Assembly: GCA_022771205.1 (NCBI GenBank)
Contig: JALFCF010000001.1
Coordinates: 210,753 to 274,752, forward strand
Reading direction: 5' to 3'
DNA from: Mycoplasmatota bacterium
GTDB lineage: Bacteria > Bacillota_I > Bacilli_A > RF39 > UBA660
Length of the DNA stretch: 64,000 nucleotides
The notes under the pieces are model-generated. The model ran no database searches and was not told the DNA's origin. It saw nothing but the letters and a program-made list of their open reading frames with translations. Positions 9,405 through 18,986 of the stretch are shown one piece after another. The position numbers and the translations under genes are program-made. How positions within the stretch are numbered: the stretch's first letter is position 1; the number at the start of each line of letters is the position of its first letter.

Positions 9405-11285
9405 ATGAAGAAAAAAGCATTTAAATCAGAATCTAAAAGATTGTTAGATTTAATGATTAATTCTATTTATACAAATAAAGATATATTTTTAAGAGAGTTA
9501 ATATCAAATGCTAGTGATGCAATTGATAAATTATATTATCGTTCTCTAACAGATAAGAAAATAAAAGTCAAAGAAGATAAGTTAGAAATAAAAATTGACT
9601 ATGATAAGGAAAATAGAACTTTAGTAATTGAAGATAATGGTATTGGTATGACCGAAGAGGAACTAGATAAAAACTTAGGTACTATTGCTGAATCTGGATC
9701 ATTGAACTTCAAAGAAAATATGACAAAACAAGATAAAGTAGATATCATTGGACAATTTGGTGTTGGTTTTTATTCTGCATTTATGGTAAGTGATTGCATC
9801 GAAGTGGAAACAAAATCTGTAGATAGTGAAAAAGGATATAAATGGATTTCTACTGGTGCAGAAGGATATAGTATTGAAGAATGTGAGAAAAAAGAAAATG
9901 GAACTAAAATTTCTCTTCATATTAAACCGGATACGGAAGAAGAAAATTATAGTGAATATTTAGAAGAATATAATTTAAAAGAACTAATCAAAAAATATTC
10001 AGACTATATTCGTTATCCAATAAAAATGGAAGTAACAAAGCATGAGCTAAAAGATGAAGAAAAACATGAATATGAAGATAAAAAAGAAATAGAAACCGTT
10101 AACAGTATGGTTCCATTATGGAAAAAGAAAGAACAAGATGTAACAGAAGAAGAATATAATAATTTCTACATGGATAAATTTAATGATTTTGATAAACCAT
10201 TAAAAGTAATTCAAACATCTGTAGAAGGAATGTGTTCTTATAATGGATTGTTATTTATTCCAAGTCATGCACCATACGATTATTATACAAAGGACTATGA
10301 AAAAGGTTTAAGTCTTTATGCAAGCGGTGTTCTAATTATGGATAAATGTAGTGACTTATTACCTGACTACTTTAGTTTTGTAAAAGGAATTGTTGATACT
10401 GAAGATTTATCACTAAACATTTCAAGAGAAATTTTACAAAAGTCAAAAAGTTTAGGTTTGATTGCTAAAAATATTGAATCTAAAATTAGAAAAGAACTAG
10501 AAACAATGTTAAAAGAAGATCGCGAAAAGTATGAAGAGTTCTTTAAGGCTTTTGGCGTTCAATTAAAATATGGAATCTACAATAACTTTGGAGCAGACAA
10601 AGATAAATTAAAAGACTTAATTATGTTCCATTCATCTAAAAAAGATAAATTGATTACTCTAAAAGAATATGTAGATAACATGCCTGAAGGACAAGAAAAA
10701 ATCTATTATGCATCAGGAGCTTCTATTTCTAAGATTGACTCACTTCCACAGGTAGAACAAGTAAAAGAAAAAGATTATGATATCTTATATTTAACAGACT
10801 ATGTAGATGAATTTGCCATAACAGCAATTGGAGAATATGAAGAAAAGAAATTTGCAAATGTTGAAAATGGTGATTTAGACCTTGAAACAGAAGAAGAAAA
10901 AGAGAAAACAAAAAAGGTAAATGAAGAAAATGAAGAACTATTAAAAGAAATGAAAGAAGAAATAGGAGAAGTAAAAGAAGTAAGATTTACCAATAAATTA
11001 AAAACTCATCCAGTTTGCCTAACAAGTGAAGGTGATGTTTCTATCGAAATGCAAAAAGTATTTGATGCTATGCCAAATGATATGGGAATTAAAGCTCAAA
11101 CAGTACTTGAAATTAATGAAAAACATCCTATCGCTAATAAATTAAAGAATTTATATAAAGAAGACAAAGAAGAATTAAAAAAATATGCTAAGATTCTTTA
11201 TAGCGAAGCTAAAATGATTGCTGGATTGCCAATTGATAATCCAACAGAAATTTCAAATTTAATTTGTGAAGTAATTTCTAAATAA
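9405..11285 (+). CDS. htpG: Molecular chaperone HtpG (bacterial Hsp90)
   Basis: ATP-dependent chaperone. The N-terminal GHKL ATPase domain shows 'NASDAIDK', 'DNGIGMT' and 'GQFGVGFYSAFMV'. The middle domain has 'NISREILQ', and the C-terminal dimerisation domain follows a Glu/Lys-rich linker. 626 aa is the usual length. ATG 9405 has AAAGGAG at 9390-9396; the longer reading from TTG 9351 is false because that TTG is the promoter's -35 box. Controlled by CIRCE, unlike B. subtilis htpG, which is not an HrcA target. Confidence 0.96.
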   Translation: MKKKAFKSESKRLLDLMINSIYTNKDIFLRELISNASDAIDKLYYRSLTDKKIKVKEDKLEIKIDYDKENRTLVIEDNGIGMTEEELDKNLGTIAESGSLNFKENMTKQDKVDIIGQFGVGFYSAFMVSDCIEVETKSVDSEKGYKWISTGAEGYSIEECEKKENGTKISLHIKPDTEEENYSEYLEEYNLKELIKKYSDYIRYPIKMEVTKHELKDEEKHEYEDKKEIETVNSMVPLWKKKEQDVTEEEYNNFYMDKFNDFDKPLKVIQTSVEGMCSYNGLLFIPSHAPYDYYTKDYEKGLSLYASGVLIMDKCSDLLPDYFSFVKGIVDTEDLSLNISREILQKSKSLGLIAKNIESKIRKELETMLKEDREKYEEFFKAFGVQLKYGIYNNFGADKDKLKDLIMFHSSKKDKLITLKEYVDNMPEGQEKIYYASGASISKIDSLPQVEQVKEKDYDILYLTDYVDEFAITAIGEYEEKKFANVENGDLDLETEEEKEKTKKVNEENEELLKEMKEEIGEVKEVRFTNKLKTHPVCLTSEGDVSIEMQKVFDAMPNDMGIKAQTVLEINEKHPIANKLKNLYKEDKEELKKYAKILYSEAKMIAGLPIDNPTEISNLICEVISK

Positions 11286-11312
11286 AAAGACTGAAAGTAC
11301 AGTCTTTTTTTT
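11285..11312 (+). terminator. htpG terminator
   Basis: 9-bp stem AAAAGACTG / CAGTCTTTT, 6-nt loop, T-run. Confidence 0.8.
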
Positions 11313-11352
11313 GCATTCATAAAAAAGATAACTAGTAAAAAAAGAAAGAAAA

Positions 11353-11361
11353 TGATATACT
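11353..11361 (+). promoter_or_regulatory. Extended -10 promoter of the dehydrogenase gene
   Basis: TGATATACT, then GGGGAG before ATG 11391. Confidence 0.45.
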
Positions 11362-11390
11362 AATAGTATCAGAATAAAGGGGAGAAATTT

Positions 11391-12173
11391 ATGAAATTAG
11401 ATGGAAAAGTAGCTATAATTACAGGTGGAGCTATGGGAAATGGCTTGGGCATCGTAAAAGTATTTCTAAAATATGGAGCAGATGTTGTTATTATCGATTA
11501 TTCTGATAAATTACAACAAACCCTTCAAGAATTACAAAATCCAAAAGTAATGGGATATAATGCAGATATTAGAGATAAAAATATGTTAACAGCAATCGTA
11601 AATGATATTATTACTAAAAAAGGTAAAATTGATATTTTAGTAAATAATGCCGGTATTGCTAAACTAGAACCATTTGTTGAAATGAAAGATGACGTAAGAG
11701 ATAAACATTTTGATATCAATATTAAAGGTACATGGAATATGACTCAAGTAGTAGTACCTCATATGATAAAAAGTAATTATGGAAAAATAGTCAACTTATC
11801 TAGTGTAACGGGACCAATGGTAGCAGATACAGGTGAAGTAGCTTATGCAACAACAAAAGCTGCAATATTAGGATTTACTAAAGGACTTGCTATGGAATTA
11901 GTAAAAAATAATATTAATGTAAATGCTATCATGCCAGGCTATATTATGACACCAATGGTTGAAGGAATTGCCAAAGACTCTAACGCAAGTAATCCACAAA
12001 GCGTAGTTGATGGAATAGCATCAGGTATTCCAATGGGACGTTTAGGAACAATAGAGGAATTAGGAGAATTAGCAGCCTTTCTAGCCAGTGATGAGTCTAC
12101 ATATATTACTGGTCAAGGTATTGTCATTGATGGTGCATCAACTTTACCAGAAACAAAAAGTGTAGGAGTATAA
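11391..12173 (+). CDS. ucpA: Short-chain dehydrogenase, UcpA type
   Basis: Classical SDR oxidoreductase (260 aa). It has the cofactor motif 'TGGAMGNGLG' (TGxxxGxG), 'NNAG', catalytic Ser in 'SSVTG', and the YxxxK pair in 'YATTKAA'. An acidic Asp after the second strand ('VIIDYS') favours NAD(H). The C-terminal 'STLPETKSVGV' and 'INIKGTWNMT' closely resemble E. coli UcpA, whose substrate is not established. Monocistronic, with its own promoter and terminator. Confidence 0.88.
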   Translation: MKLDGKVAIITGGAMGNGLGIVKVFLKYGADVVIIDYSDKLQQTLQELQNPKVMGYNADIRDKNMLTAIVNDIITKKGKIDILVNNAGIAKLEPFVEMKDDVRDKHFDINIKGTWNMTQVVVPHMIKSNYGKIVNLSSVTGPMVADTGEVAYATTKAAILGFTKGLAMELVKNNINVNAIMPGYIMTPMVEGIAKDSNASNPQSVVDGIASGIPMGRLGTIEELGELAAFLASDESTYITGQGIVIDGASTLPETKSVGV

Positions 12174-12194
12174 AGACATATAAATGTCTTTTTT
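12172..12194 (+). terminator. Terminator
   Basis: Stem AAAGACA / TGTCTTT followed by TTTT. It begins at the TAA stop. Confidence 0.7.
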
Positions 12195-12269
12195 ATTCTA
12201 ACAGATTATTTTGCTAAGAAATATTTATATCAATATAGTATAATTATTTGGAAATCTTATGGCATAAAA

Positions 12270-12278
12270 TGATATAAT
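12270..12278 (+). promoter_or_regulatory. Extended -10 promoter of trhA
   Basis: TGATATAAT, with GAGGAGG at 12288-12294 before the ATG. Confidence 0.5.
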
Positions 12279-12298
12279 ATAGAAAACGAGGAGGAATT

Positions 12299-12949
12299 AT
12301 GAAGAAAGTAACAATACCAAAATATACATTAGCAGAAGAATTGATTAATTCTATTTCTCATGGAATAGGAGTTTTATTAGGAATAATAGCTTTAGTGTTG
12401 ACTGTTGTTTGTTCAGCAAGAAACCATAATACGATAGGAATTGTATCATCTTGTATTTATGGAAGTACTATGATTATTATGTATTTGGTTAGTTGCCTAT
12501 ATCATGCTTTAAGTCCTAAATTAAAGGCTAAAAAAGTATTTAGAGTATTAGACCATTGCGATATCTATTTATTTATTGCTGGATGTTATACTCCTTATTG
12601 TTTAAGTTTAATTGGTGGAAAAATGGGATGGATAATCTTTAGTATTATTTGGATAAGTGCCATAGTTGGAGTGTTATTAAACGCAATCGATTTAGAAAAA
12701 TTTCAAGTTCCCTCAACAATTATGTATTTAATTATGGGCTGGATGATTATCTTTTCATATAATAGTATTTCGACTTTGTTACCAAAAGCAGGCCTAGTGT
12801 TATTGATATCAGGAGGTATAGCTTATACAATAGGTGCAATTCTTTATGCTATTGGCTCAAAGAAAAGGTATTTTCATTCTGTTTTCCACTTCTTTGTATT
12901 AGCAGGAACAACATTACAATTTTTTAGTATTTTACTTTATACAATTTAA
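12299..12949 (+). CDS. trhA: TrhA / hemolysin III family membrane protein
   Basis: Seven-helix PAQR-superfamily membrane protein of 216 aa. The family's conserved polar residues are present: 'EELINSISHGIG' at the first helix, 'YHAL' after helix 2, 'LDHCDIYLFIAG' before helix 3, and 'HSVFHFFVLAGT' at the last helices. Family members influence membrane lipid homeostasis; the 'hemolysin' name is historical. Monocistronic. Confidence 0.9.
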   Translation: MKKVTIPKYTLAEELINSISHGIGVLLGIIALVLTVVCSARNHNTIGIVSSCIYGSTMIIMYLVSCLYHALSPKLKAKKVFRVLDHCDIYLFIAGCYTPYCLSLIGGKMGWIIFSIIWISAIVGVLLNAIDLEKFQVPSTIMYLIMGWMIIFSYNSISTLLPKAGLVLLISGGIAYTIGAILYAIGSKKRYFHSVFHFFVLAGTTLQFFSILLYTI

Positions 12950-12950
12950 T

Positions 12951-12978
12951 GAGAAAACCCATCGTTTTCTCTTTTTTT
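12951..12978 (+). terminator. trhA terminator
   Basis: Perfect 8-bp stem GAGAAAAC / GTTTTCTC, 5-nt loop, T7 run. Confidence 0.85.
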
Positions 12979-12988
12979 CATAAAATAG

Positions 12989-12997
12989 TGATATAAT
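12989..12997 (+). promoter_or_regulatory. Extended -10 promoter of the ABC exporter operon
   Basis: TGATATAAT, then GGAGGG before ATG 13022. Confidence 0.45.
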
Positions 12998-13021
12998 ACC
13001 AGTATAGATAGGAGGGATAAT

Positions 13022-13723
13022 ATGGCCTATATAGAGTTTAAAAATGTTAGTAAAATTTATGGAGAAAAAGAATCACTCGTAAAAGCATTAGATAATACTT
13101 CATTTTCTATTGAAAAAGGAGAATTAGTTGTAATATTGGGACCATCAGGAGCGGGAAAGACTACTGCATTAAATATTCTAGGAGGAATGGATAAAGCAAC
13201 TTCAGGAACAGTAACTATTGATAATAAGGATATTACAAAATTTTCAAACAAGGAGCTAATTAAATATCGAAGAACAGATATTGGTTTTGTTTTTCAGTTT
13301 TATAATTTAGTACAAAATCTTACTGCTAAAGAAAATGTAGAATTAGCAACAGAAATATGTAAAAAGCACTTATCGCCAGTAAAAACATTAAAAGCAGTAG
13401 GATTAGAAAACAGATTAAATAATTTTCCATCTCAATTATCCGGTGGAGAGCAACAACGTGTTGCAATAGCTAGAGCAGTTGCTAAAAACCCTAAAATTCT
13501 ACTAGCTGATGAACCAACAGGAGCTCTAGATGATGAAACAGGAAAACAGATTTTAAAAGTATTAGAGAACTTATCAAGAAAAGATAAAATGACCGTAATC
13601 ATTATCACTCACAACAGTGCGATTGCTCCAATTGCAGACAAAATTATTAGATTTAAAAATGGTAAAGCTGAATCGACTACTATAAATAAGAATCCACAAA
13701 AAGTAGAGGATATTAATTGGTAA
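13022..13723 (+). CDS. ABC transporter ATPase (MacB/LolD type)
   Basis: 233-aa nucleotide-binding subunit. Walker A 'GPSGAGKTT', Q-loop in 'FVFQFYNL', signature 'LSGGEQQR', Walker B '[12 protein letters not shown]' and the switch His in 'IIITHN'. The 'ADEPTGALD' form is typical of ATPases paired with FtsX-like permeases. The next gene, which begins in its stop codon (TAATG), encodes such a permease. No peptide-sensing two-component system lies nearby to suggest a specific substrate. Confidence 0.93.
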   Translation: MAYIEFKNVSKIYGEKESLVKALDNTSFSIEKGELVVILGPSGAGKTTALNILGGMDKATSGTVTIDNKDITKFSNKELIKYRRTDIGFVFQFYNLVQNLTAKENVELATEICKKHLSPVKTLKAVGLENRLNNFPSQLSGGEQQRVAIARAVAKNPKILLADEPTGALDDETGKQILKVLENLSRKDKMTVIIITHNSAIAPIADKIIRFKNGKAESTTINKNPQKVEDINW

Positions 13724-16068
13724 TGAAAAAGTTATTAAAAGAAACCATTGTCTGCATGGTAAAAACGAGTAAAAGATTCATATCTATTCTAGTAATTGTA
13801 TTACTAGGAGTAGGATTTTTTGCGGGTATTAGAGCTGTTGCTCCAGATATGAAAAACACATTAGATGATTATTACGAAAAGACTAATATGTATGATATTT
13901 ATATTGCATCCAATTATGGAATAAGAGAAGATATAATTGATAAATTACAAAAAAAATATGACATAGAAGCTGTCTATAATTTTGATGCAATTACTACTAA
14001 AAAAGAAGACTATGCTACGAAGATTATTTCTTATGATAAAAATAATCAAATAAATACTCCCAAACTAGTTAAAGGTAAAATGCCAGAAGCTATTGATGAA
14101 GTAGTAATAGATAATCATTATAGAAATGAAATTAAAATGGGGGATAAACTTACAATAGATTCAGAACTAATAAAAAATAATACCGTTACAGTAACGGGAT
14201 ATGTAGAAAGTCCACTATATATTTCAGCAGAAAGAGATTCCACTAATTTATTATCCGGAACTATTGACTATTATTTATATATGAATGATGACAATATTAT
14301 AAGTCCAGTAAAAACTGCCGCTTATATTAAATTAAATACAGATGAAAGTAGATTTAGTAAAAAATATGAAGAAATAGTCAAAACTGCTAAAAAAGATATT
14401 AAAAAGACTTTAAAAGAGGAAAAACAAACAGATGAAAAATGGTATGTTTTAGATATTGATTCTAATGCTGGATTTTATCAATATGAACAAGATACTCAAA
14501 GAATAGATAATGTAGCTAAAGTCTTTCCGTTAGTATTCTTTATAGTTGCTGTCCTAATTTGTTTAACAACTATGACTCGTATGGTAGAAGAAGAACGTAG
14601 TCAAATAGGAACATTAAAAGCTTTGGGATACAGTGATATTTCTATCATGTTTAAATATATTTTATATGCAGCTCTTGCTACAATTATTGGATCCATGATA
14701 GGTGTTGCAATTGGTTATAGAATACTACCCGATCTTTGTTTTGAAATGTATAAAAACATGTATCGTCTAGGAAATATAAAATTAAGTTATTATTCATCTC
14801 TTACTTTTCAAGGTATGATGATAGCACTCCTTTGTACTCTTGGAGCAACAATTTATACTTGTAGAAAAACTCTAAAAGAATCACCTGCTAACTTACTAAG
14901 ACCAGTAGCACCACCTCCGGGGAAAAGAGTACTTTTAGAACGAATTAAACTTGTTTGGAATCATCTATCTTTTTCATATAAAGTGACTGTTAGAAATGTT
15001 TTTCGCTATAAAAAAAGATTTTTAATGACAATTATTGGTATTGCTGGATGTACAGGATTAATTTTAGCTGGTTTTGGTCTAAAAGATTGTATTGTAAAAA
15101 TGGTACCACATCAATATGAAGATATATTTAGTTACCAAGCAAAGATTAACTTAAATGAAGAAAAAACAAATGAAACTATAGACAAGATAAAAGAAAACAA
15201 GCAGATTAAAGATATATTAGAAGTTCACGAGGAGTCTATTACAATTGATAATAAAGATACTAATCAATCAGTGACCTTAGTTATTCCAAAGGATAATCCA
15301 AAAGAATTTATTAAACTTCAAGACCGAAAAACAGAAGAACAATATAATTTAACAGATGGTCTAATTATTACAGAAAAATTAGCAAAACTTCTAGAAGTAG
15401 AAGAAAATGATATTTTAAAGTTTAGTGGTACTGATACATATAAAGAAAAGGTAGCACATATTACAGAAAATTATTTATTTCATTATATTTATTTACCAAA
15501 ATCTTCATACAAACAAGATGAATATAATACTGTATTAATAAAAACAAAAAATATGACAGAAAAAGAAGAAAAAGAATTAGCAAATGAATTAAAGGAAATT
15601 CCAGGAGTATCTAGTATAACTTTTACTTCATCAACAAGACATGTTTTTGATGATACTATGGATAGTTTTGCCTATGTTTCATTAATTTTGATTGTATCAG
15701 CTGGTGCTTTAGCTTTTGTTGTTTTATATAACTTATCAAGCGTTAATATTAGTGAGAGACGTCGTGAGTTAGCAACAATTAAGGTATTAGGTTTCTATGA
15801 TAAAGAAGTTTATCAATATATTAATAGAGAAAATACTATTCTAACATTGATAGGAATATTATTAGGATTAGGAACAGGAAATATTTTAACAATGTATATT
15901 ATTAAAACATGTGAAATAGATATGTTAATGTTTGATACGACTATTGCTTGGCCTAGTTATCTATATGCAATTTTAATAACTATGTCTTTTGCAATACTAG
16001 TAAATATAATCTTATATTTTTCTCTAAAGAAAATTGATATGATTGAATCACTGAAGAGTATAGAATAG
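13723..16068 (+). CDS. FtsX-like ABC transporter permease
   Basis: 781 residues. One N-terminal helix (about 15-35) precedes a 220-residue extracytoplasmic domain. Three helices follow (about 260-365, with 'ERSQIGTLKALGYSD'), then another helix near 430, a second extracytoplasmic domain and three C-terminal helices with 'ERRRELATIKVLGFYD'. The two copies of the E(R/E)...(G/A)T.KALG motif mark the duplicated FtsX domain. ATG 13723 overlaps the ATPase stop. Mechanotransmission-type export of lipids, peptides or drugs is plausible; substrate unknown. Confidence 0.9.
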   Translation: MKKLLKETIVCMVKTSKRFISILVIVLLGVGFFAGIRAVAPDMKNTLDDYYEKTNMYDIYIASNYGIREDIIDKLQKKYDIEAVYNFDAITTKKEDYATKIISYDKNNQINTPKLVKGKMPEAIDEVVIDNHYRNEIKMGDKLTIDSELIKNNTVTVTGYVESPLYISAERDSTNLLSGTIDYYLYMNDDNIISPVKTAAYIKLNTDESRFSKKYEEIVKTAKKDIKKTLKEEKQTDEKWYVLDIDSNAGFYQYEQDTQRIDNVAKVFPLVFFIVAVLICLTTMTRMVEEERSQIGTLKALGYSDISIMFKYILYAALATIIGSMIGVAIGYRILPDLCFEMYKNMYRLGNIKLSYYSSLTFQGMMIALLCTLGATIYTCRKTLKESPANLLRPVAPPPGKRVLLERIKLVWNHLSFSYKVTVRNVFRYKKRFLMTIIGIAGCTGLILAGFGLKDCIVKMVPHQYEDIFSYQAKINLNEEKTNETIDKIKENKQIKDILEVHEESITIDNKDTNQSVTLVIPKDNPKEFIKLQDRKTEEQYNLTDGLIITEKLAKLLEVEENDILKFSGTDTYKEKVAHITENYLFHYIYLPKSSYKQDEYNTVLIKTKNMTEKEEKELANELKEIPGVSSITFTSSTRHVFDDTMDSFAYVSLILIVSAGALAFVVLYNLSSVNISERRRELATIKVLGFYDKEVYQYINRENTILTLIGILLGLGTGNILTMYIIKTCEIDMLMFDTTIAWPSYLYAILITMSFAILVNIILYFSLKKIDMIESLKSIE

Positions 16069-16222
16069 GTACAAAATAGTATTAGATATATTTTAAAATT
16101 ATCTCTTTTAATTGACAGTATTATTTATAAATAACACAAGAAGAAGTTAGCCATTAGATGAGTAAGGATGGCTACTTTAACACCTTTTTTATAATTTTCA
16201 TGACTTGTTTCAATAAATACTA

Positions 16223-16504
16223 ATGAGATTTGAAAATGGAGAAGAAAGGTTTCAAGAAATGCAAGAATTCCGTTTTGAAAGAATATATGATAATACTAAA
16301 AAAGAAATAAATTTTAAAAATAATAGGTTATCATTATGTACAAAAGCTGATTTTAGTTTTTTATACATATTGACTAGATTAAGTTAACAAGAAAAAGAAG
16401 TCTTTAATGATAAAGGATACTTTAGAGCTAAGACTTCTATTGCTCATGAAGTATTAGAAACAACAAAAGAATCTCGTGAAAAAGTATTAGAATTATATAG
16501 ATAA
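16223..16504 (+). pseudogene. Gene remnant interrupted by an in-frame TAA
   Basis: Gap 16069-16620 contains no intact gene. A frame from ATG 16223 runs 54 codons with normal coding character to TAA 16385-16387, then continues in the same frame for 38 codons ('QEKEVFNDKGYFRAKTSIAH' onward) to TAA 16502-16504. Both halves are charged and helical, like one former protein of about 93 residues. No ribosome binding site precedes the ATG. Family not recognised. The rest of the gap holds a TAGCCAT/ATGGCTA hairpin near 16150-16180 followed by TTTTTT, and an imperfect 13-bp hairpin around 16516-16560. Confidence 0.45.
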
Positions 16505-16566
16505 TATGCAACCCCCAAGAAAAACAGTATAATATATTCCATCATTGATTACCGTTTTTCTTTTAC

Positions 16567-16603
16567 AAAAAACAAGTATTAAATATATTTATACTTGTTT
16601 TTT
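16567..16603 (-). terminator. Sortase terminator
   Basis: Perfect 12-bp stem AAAAAACAAGTA / TACTTGTTTTTT with a 13-nt loop just beyond the sortase stop on the minus strand. Confidence 0.75.
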
Positions 16604-16620
16604 ATTAAAATTATATAATT

Positions 16621-17481
16621 TTATTTTGGCTGTTGTTTTATTAGTTTTCCTTGAACTACTATTCTACCTCCGTTATTATTTTGACAAGTAGATAGAGTAA
16701 TAACTTTATCATTAATATTAATGTTAGTATTGATAGGAGTTATATTTCTTTCTTTCATAGTAGAAAGCCAAATTTCTTTTTTTTCGTTTGTTGAAAAAGC
16801 TGGAGTGATATAGTAACTTTCACTTTCTATTGTATAAATAGAAAATATTTGATAAACAAAATTAGTGCTTGGCGTAGAAATTTGAATTACATAATTACTT
16901 TTATCACTTTGCCATTTATCGGTTAAAGTATCTTTTAAAGAGCCAAAAACAGTTTTATTAACTCTACCATGTCCATAAATAATTGTGTTATCATCAGAAA
17001 AATTACTAGAATTACGATAATCCATATAGACCCAACCAGCATCATTTTTACTTTTATCAAAAGCATGATTTAAATAATATTGATTATCATTTGCTTGTAC
17101 AATAGGATAGTTGATATTTGTGTTTGGTATATGAATAAAGGCAACAGTATCAGGATTTTTATTTAAAAGCTTAGAAAAATCAATATCATAGAATGGAATA
17201 TTTATATAATACCAATAATCACTATCTGTTTCTGATGGAGGATTAATCAATTTACCTTGTTCTTTTTTTTCAACTGGTTGAACATTGTTTTCAATAATTT
17301 CTTCAATTTTTTTTACGTTCCTATTATCTTTGTTCCAATTAAAGAGTGTAGAACATGAGTATATTATCATGGTTATAAAAACAATTAATAATACTATAAA
17401 AAACCAAAGACGTGGTCTTAATCTTCTTTTTTTTCGCCTTAATTTCTGTTGATATTGTTCACGATTTATATATGCTTTCAT
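16621..17481 (-). CDS. srtB: Class B sortase
   Basis: Membrane transpeptidase that joins sorting-signal proteins to peptidoglycan. A basic cytoplasmic N-terminus is followed by one transmembrane helix (about residues 24-45). The extracytoplasmic catalytic domain has His171 in 'IYGHGR', Cys266 in 'LSTCQ' and Arg273 in 'GGRIVV', with the class B spacing. 286 aa. GGGAGG precedes ATG 17481. It is divergent from a surface protein whose C-terminal signal (NPDTA) fits the NPxT-type motif that class B enzymes recognise, so the two are probably enzyme and substrate. Confidence 0.93.
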   Translation of the reverse strand: MKAYINREQYQQKLRRKKRRLRPRLWFFIVLLIVFITMIIYSCSTLFNWNKDNRNVKKIEEIIENNVQPVEKKEQGKLINPPSETDSDYWYYINIPFYDIDFSKLLNKNPDTVAFIHIPNTNINYPIVQANDNQYYLNHAFDKSKNDAGWVYMDYRNSSNFSDDNTIIYGHGRVNKTVFGSLKDTLTDKWQSDKSNYVIQISTPSTNFVYQIFSIYTIESESYYITPAFSTNEKKEIWLSTMKERNITPINTNININDKVITLSTCQNNNGGRIVVQGKLIKQQPK

Positions 17482-17584
17482 AGTCCACCTCCCATAAATT
17501 ATATCACGACTGTAAAGAAAAGATTATAAAAATGACAAAAGAGTAATAAAAGACAAAATTAGACGTTTTTTTTATAGAAATAGA

Positions 17585-17593
17585 TGGTATAAT
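17585..17593 (+). promoter_or_regulatory. Extended -10 promoter of the surface protein gene
   Basis: TGGTATAAT, 28 bp before the ATG. Confidence 0.5.
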
Positions 17594-17620
17594 TAAAATA
17601 GCCAAAGAAAGGATGATGAT

Positions 17621-18883
17621 ATGAAAAAGGCAATATTTTTTGTTATTATGATGGTTGCTAGTATGTTTATCGCGCCAACTATATATGCGTTAGATAATGC
17701 AGTTGCTAAAGTTGGTGATGTAGAATATACTACAGTGCAAGAAGCTATCAACAACGCAAACGGCAAAACAGTAACATTATTAAAAGATGTTACAGAAAGT
17801 GTAACAATTGCTAAGGATTCTACAGTTACTTTAGATTTAGCTGGATACACTTTAACAAACAAGGAAGGAAGTCATACAGTTACTAATAAGGGTACACTTA
17901 CCATTACCGGAAATGGTACATTAGATAATGTATCTCATGGAAAAGGGGCTTTAGTAAATAACGGAACAGCTACTTTAGTAAATGGTACATTAACTCGTTC
18001 TAAAGAAGCCGGTACTGATCCAAAAACTAGTGGTGGAAATTCATGGTACGTATTAGACAACAATGGTGGAACATTCAATATGGAAGGTGGTAAAGTTTTA
18101 GGAACTTCTGGATTTAGTTCAGCAATTCGTAATCTAGAAGCTACTTTCAATATGAAAGGTGGAGAAATCGTTAATGGTTTCATAGCTTTAAAGAATGATG
18201 ACAACGGTATTATTAATATGACTGGTGGAATAATTACTACAGAAAATGAAACTGGTAGTGCTATTCAAAACTGGGGTCAATTAGCAATGACTGGTGGAAC
18301 TTTAAATGCCAAATCAGAAGGTTCAAAAGCAATTTATACATTAAGTTGGGATGACAAATATAATCAAGTAAGTACTGTTATTTCCGATAATGCAATCATT
18401 AATGGTGATGTAAAAATTGACTATGATAGAAGTTTTAATCCAACTAAAATGCCTGAATTCACTGTAAATGGTGGAACTATCAATGGTGATATTGAAGATG
18501 TTGTAGGTGGGAAAATTACTATTACAGCAGGTAAAGTTACTGGTGAAGTAACAGGAAAAGGCGAAGTTGCAATCGCTAAAGCTGATTATACTAAAATTAA
18601 TGCTTTAATTGATAAGGCAAACAAACTTAATAAAGATTTATATACAGAAGAATCATTAAAGAAATTAACTGTAGCAATTAATGCAGTTCAATATGATAAA
18701 ACAATTTTAGAACAAGACGAAGTAAATAAAATGGCAGCAGATATAGAAAGTGCTTTGGCTGCACTAGAAGAAGTAAAAGCTGCAAACCCTGATACAGCAG
18801 ATATTAATATAGTAACATTATTAGTTATAATGATTACTGGAACATTTGGATTAGGGTATACAATTAAAAAAAGATTTAATTAA
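17621..18883 (+). CDS. Sortase-anchored beta-helix surface protein
   Basis: 420 residues. Signal peptide (1-24, cleavage near 'IYALD'). Repetitive short beta strands of the G-G/N-G-T type (about 30-310), as in right-handed beta-helix adhesins or pectate-lyase-like proteins. A helical FIVAR-like module follows (about 320-382, 'KINALIDKANKLNKDLYTEE'). The end is a sorting signal: NPDTA (389-393), hydrophobic helix and KKR tail. NPDTA differs from LPXTG but matches the NPxT class of sortase B substrates. The gene is divergent from srtB. Probable adhesin or glycan-binding wall protein; ligand unknown. Confidence 0.87.
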   Translation: MKKAIFFVIMMVASMFIAPTIYALDNAVAKVGDVEYTTVQEAINNANGKTVTLLKDVTESVTIAKDSTVTLDLAGYTLTNKEGSHTVTNKGTLTITGNGTLDNVSHGKGALVNNGTATLVNGTLTRSKEAGTDPKTSGGNSWYVLDNNGGTFNMEGGKVLGTSGFSSAIRNLEATFNMKGGEIVNGFIALKNDDNGIINMTGGIITTENETGSAIQNWGQLAMTGGTLNAKSEGSKAIYTLSWDDKYNQVSTVISDNAIINGDVKIDYDRSFNPTKMPEFTVNGGTINGDIEDVVGGKITITAGKVTGEVTGKGEVAIAKADYTKINALIDKANKLNKDLYTEESLKKLTVAINAVQYDKTILEQDEVNKMAADIESALAALEEVKAANPDTADINIVTLLVIMITGTFGLGYTIKKRFN

Positions 18884-18903
18884 TAAATCATAATAACAAG
18901 TAG

Positions 18904-18925
18904 AAAAGGTTGAAATACCTTTTTT
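18904..18925 (+). terminator. Terminator of the surface protein gene
   Basis: 7-bp stem AAAAGGT / ACCTTTT, 6-nt loop, T-run. Confidence 0.75.
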
Positions 18926-18954
18926 ATTTTAGTCTTTAAAAATACCTTGTTTTG

Positions 18955-18963
18955 ATATATAAT
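18955..18963 (+). promoter_or_regulatory. Extended -10 promoter of the phosphoketolase gene
   Basis: TGATATAAT, with AGGAGAG before ATG 18987. Confidence 0.45.
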
Positions 18964-18986
18964 GATTAAGATAGGAGAGATATGAT

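Noticed and set aside
16140..16190. Insertion-sequence end or transposon remnant in the 16 kb gap
   Set aside because: The short inverted repeat there lacks a target duplication, a partner end and any transposase similarity; it looks like a hairpin or terminator relic.
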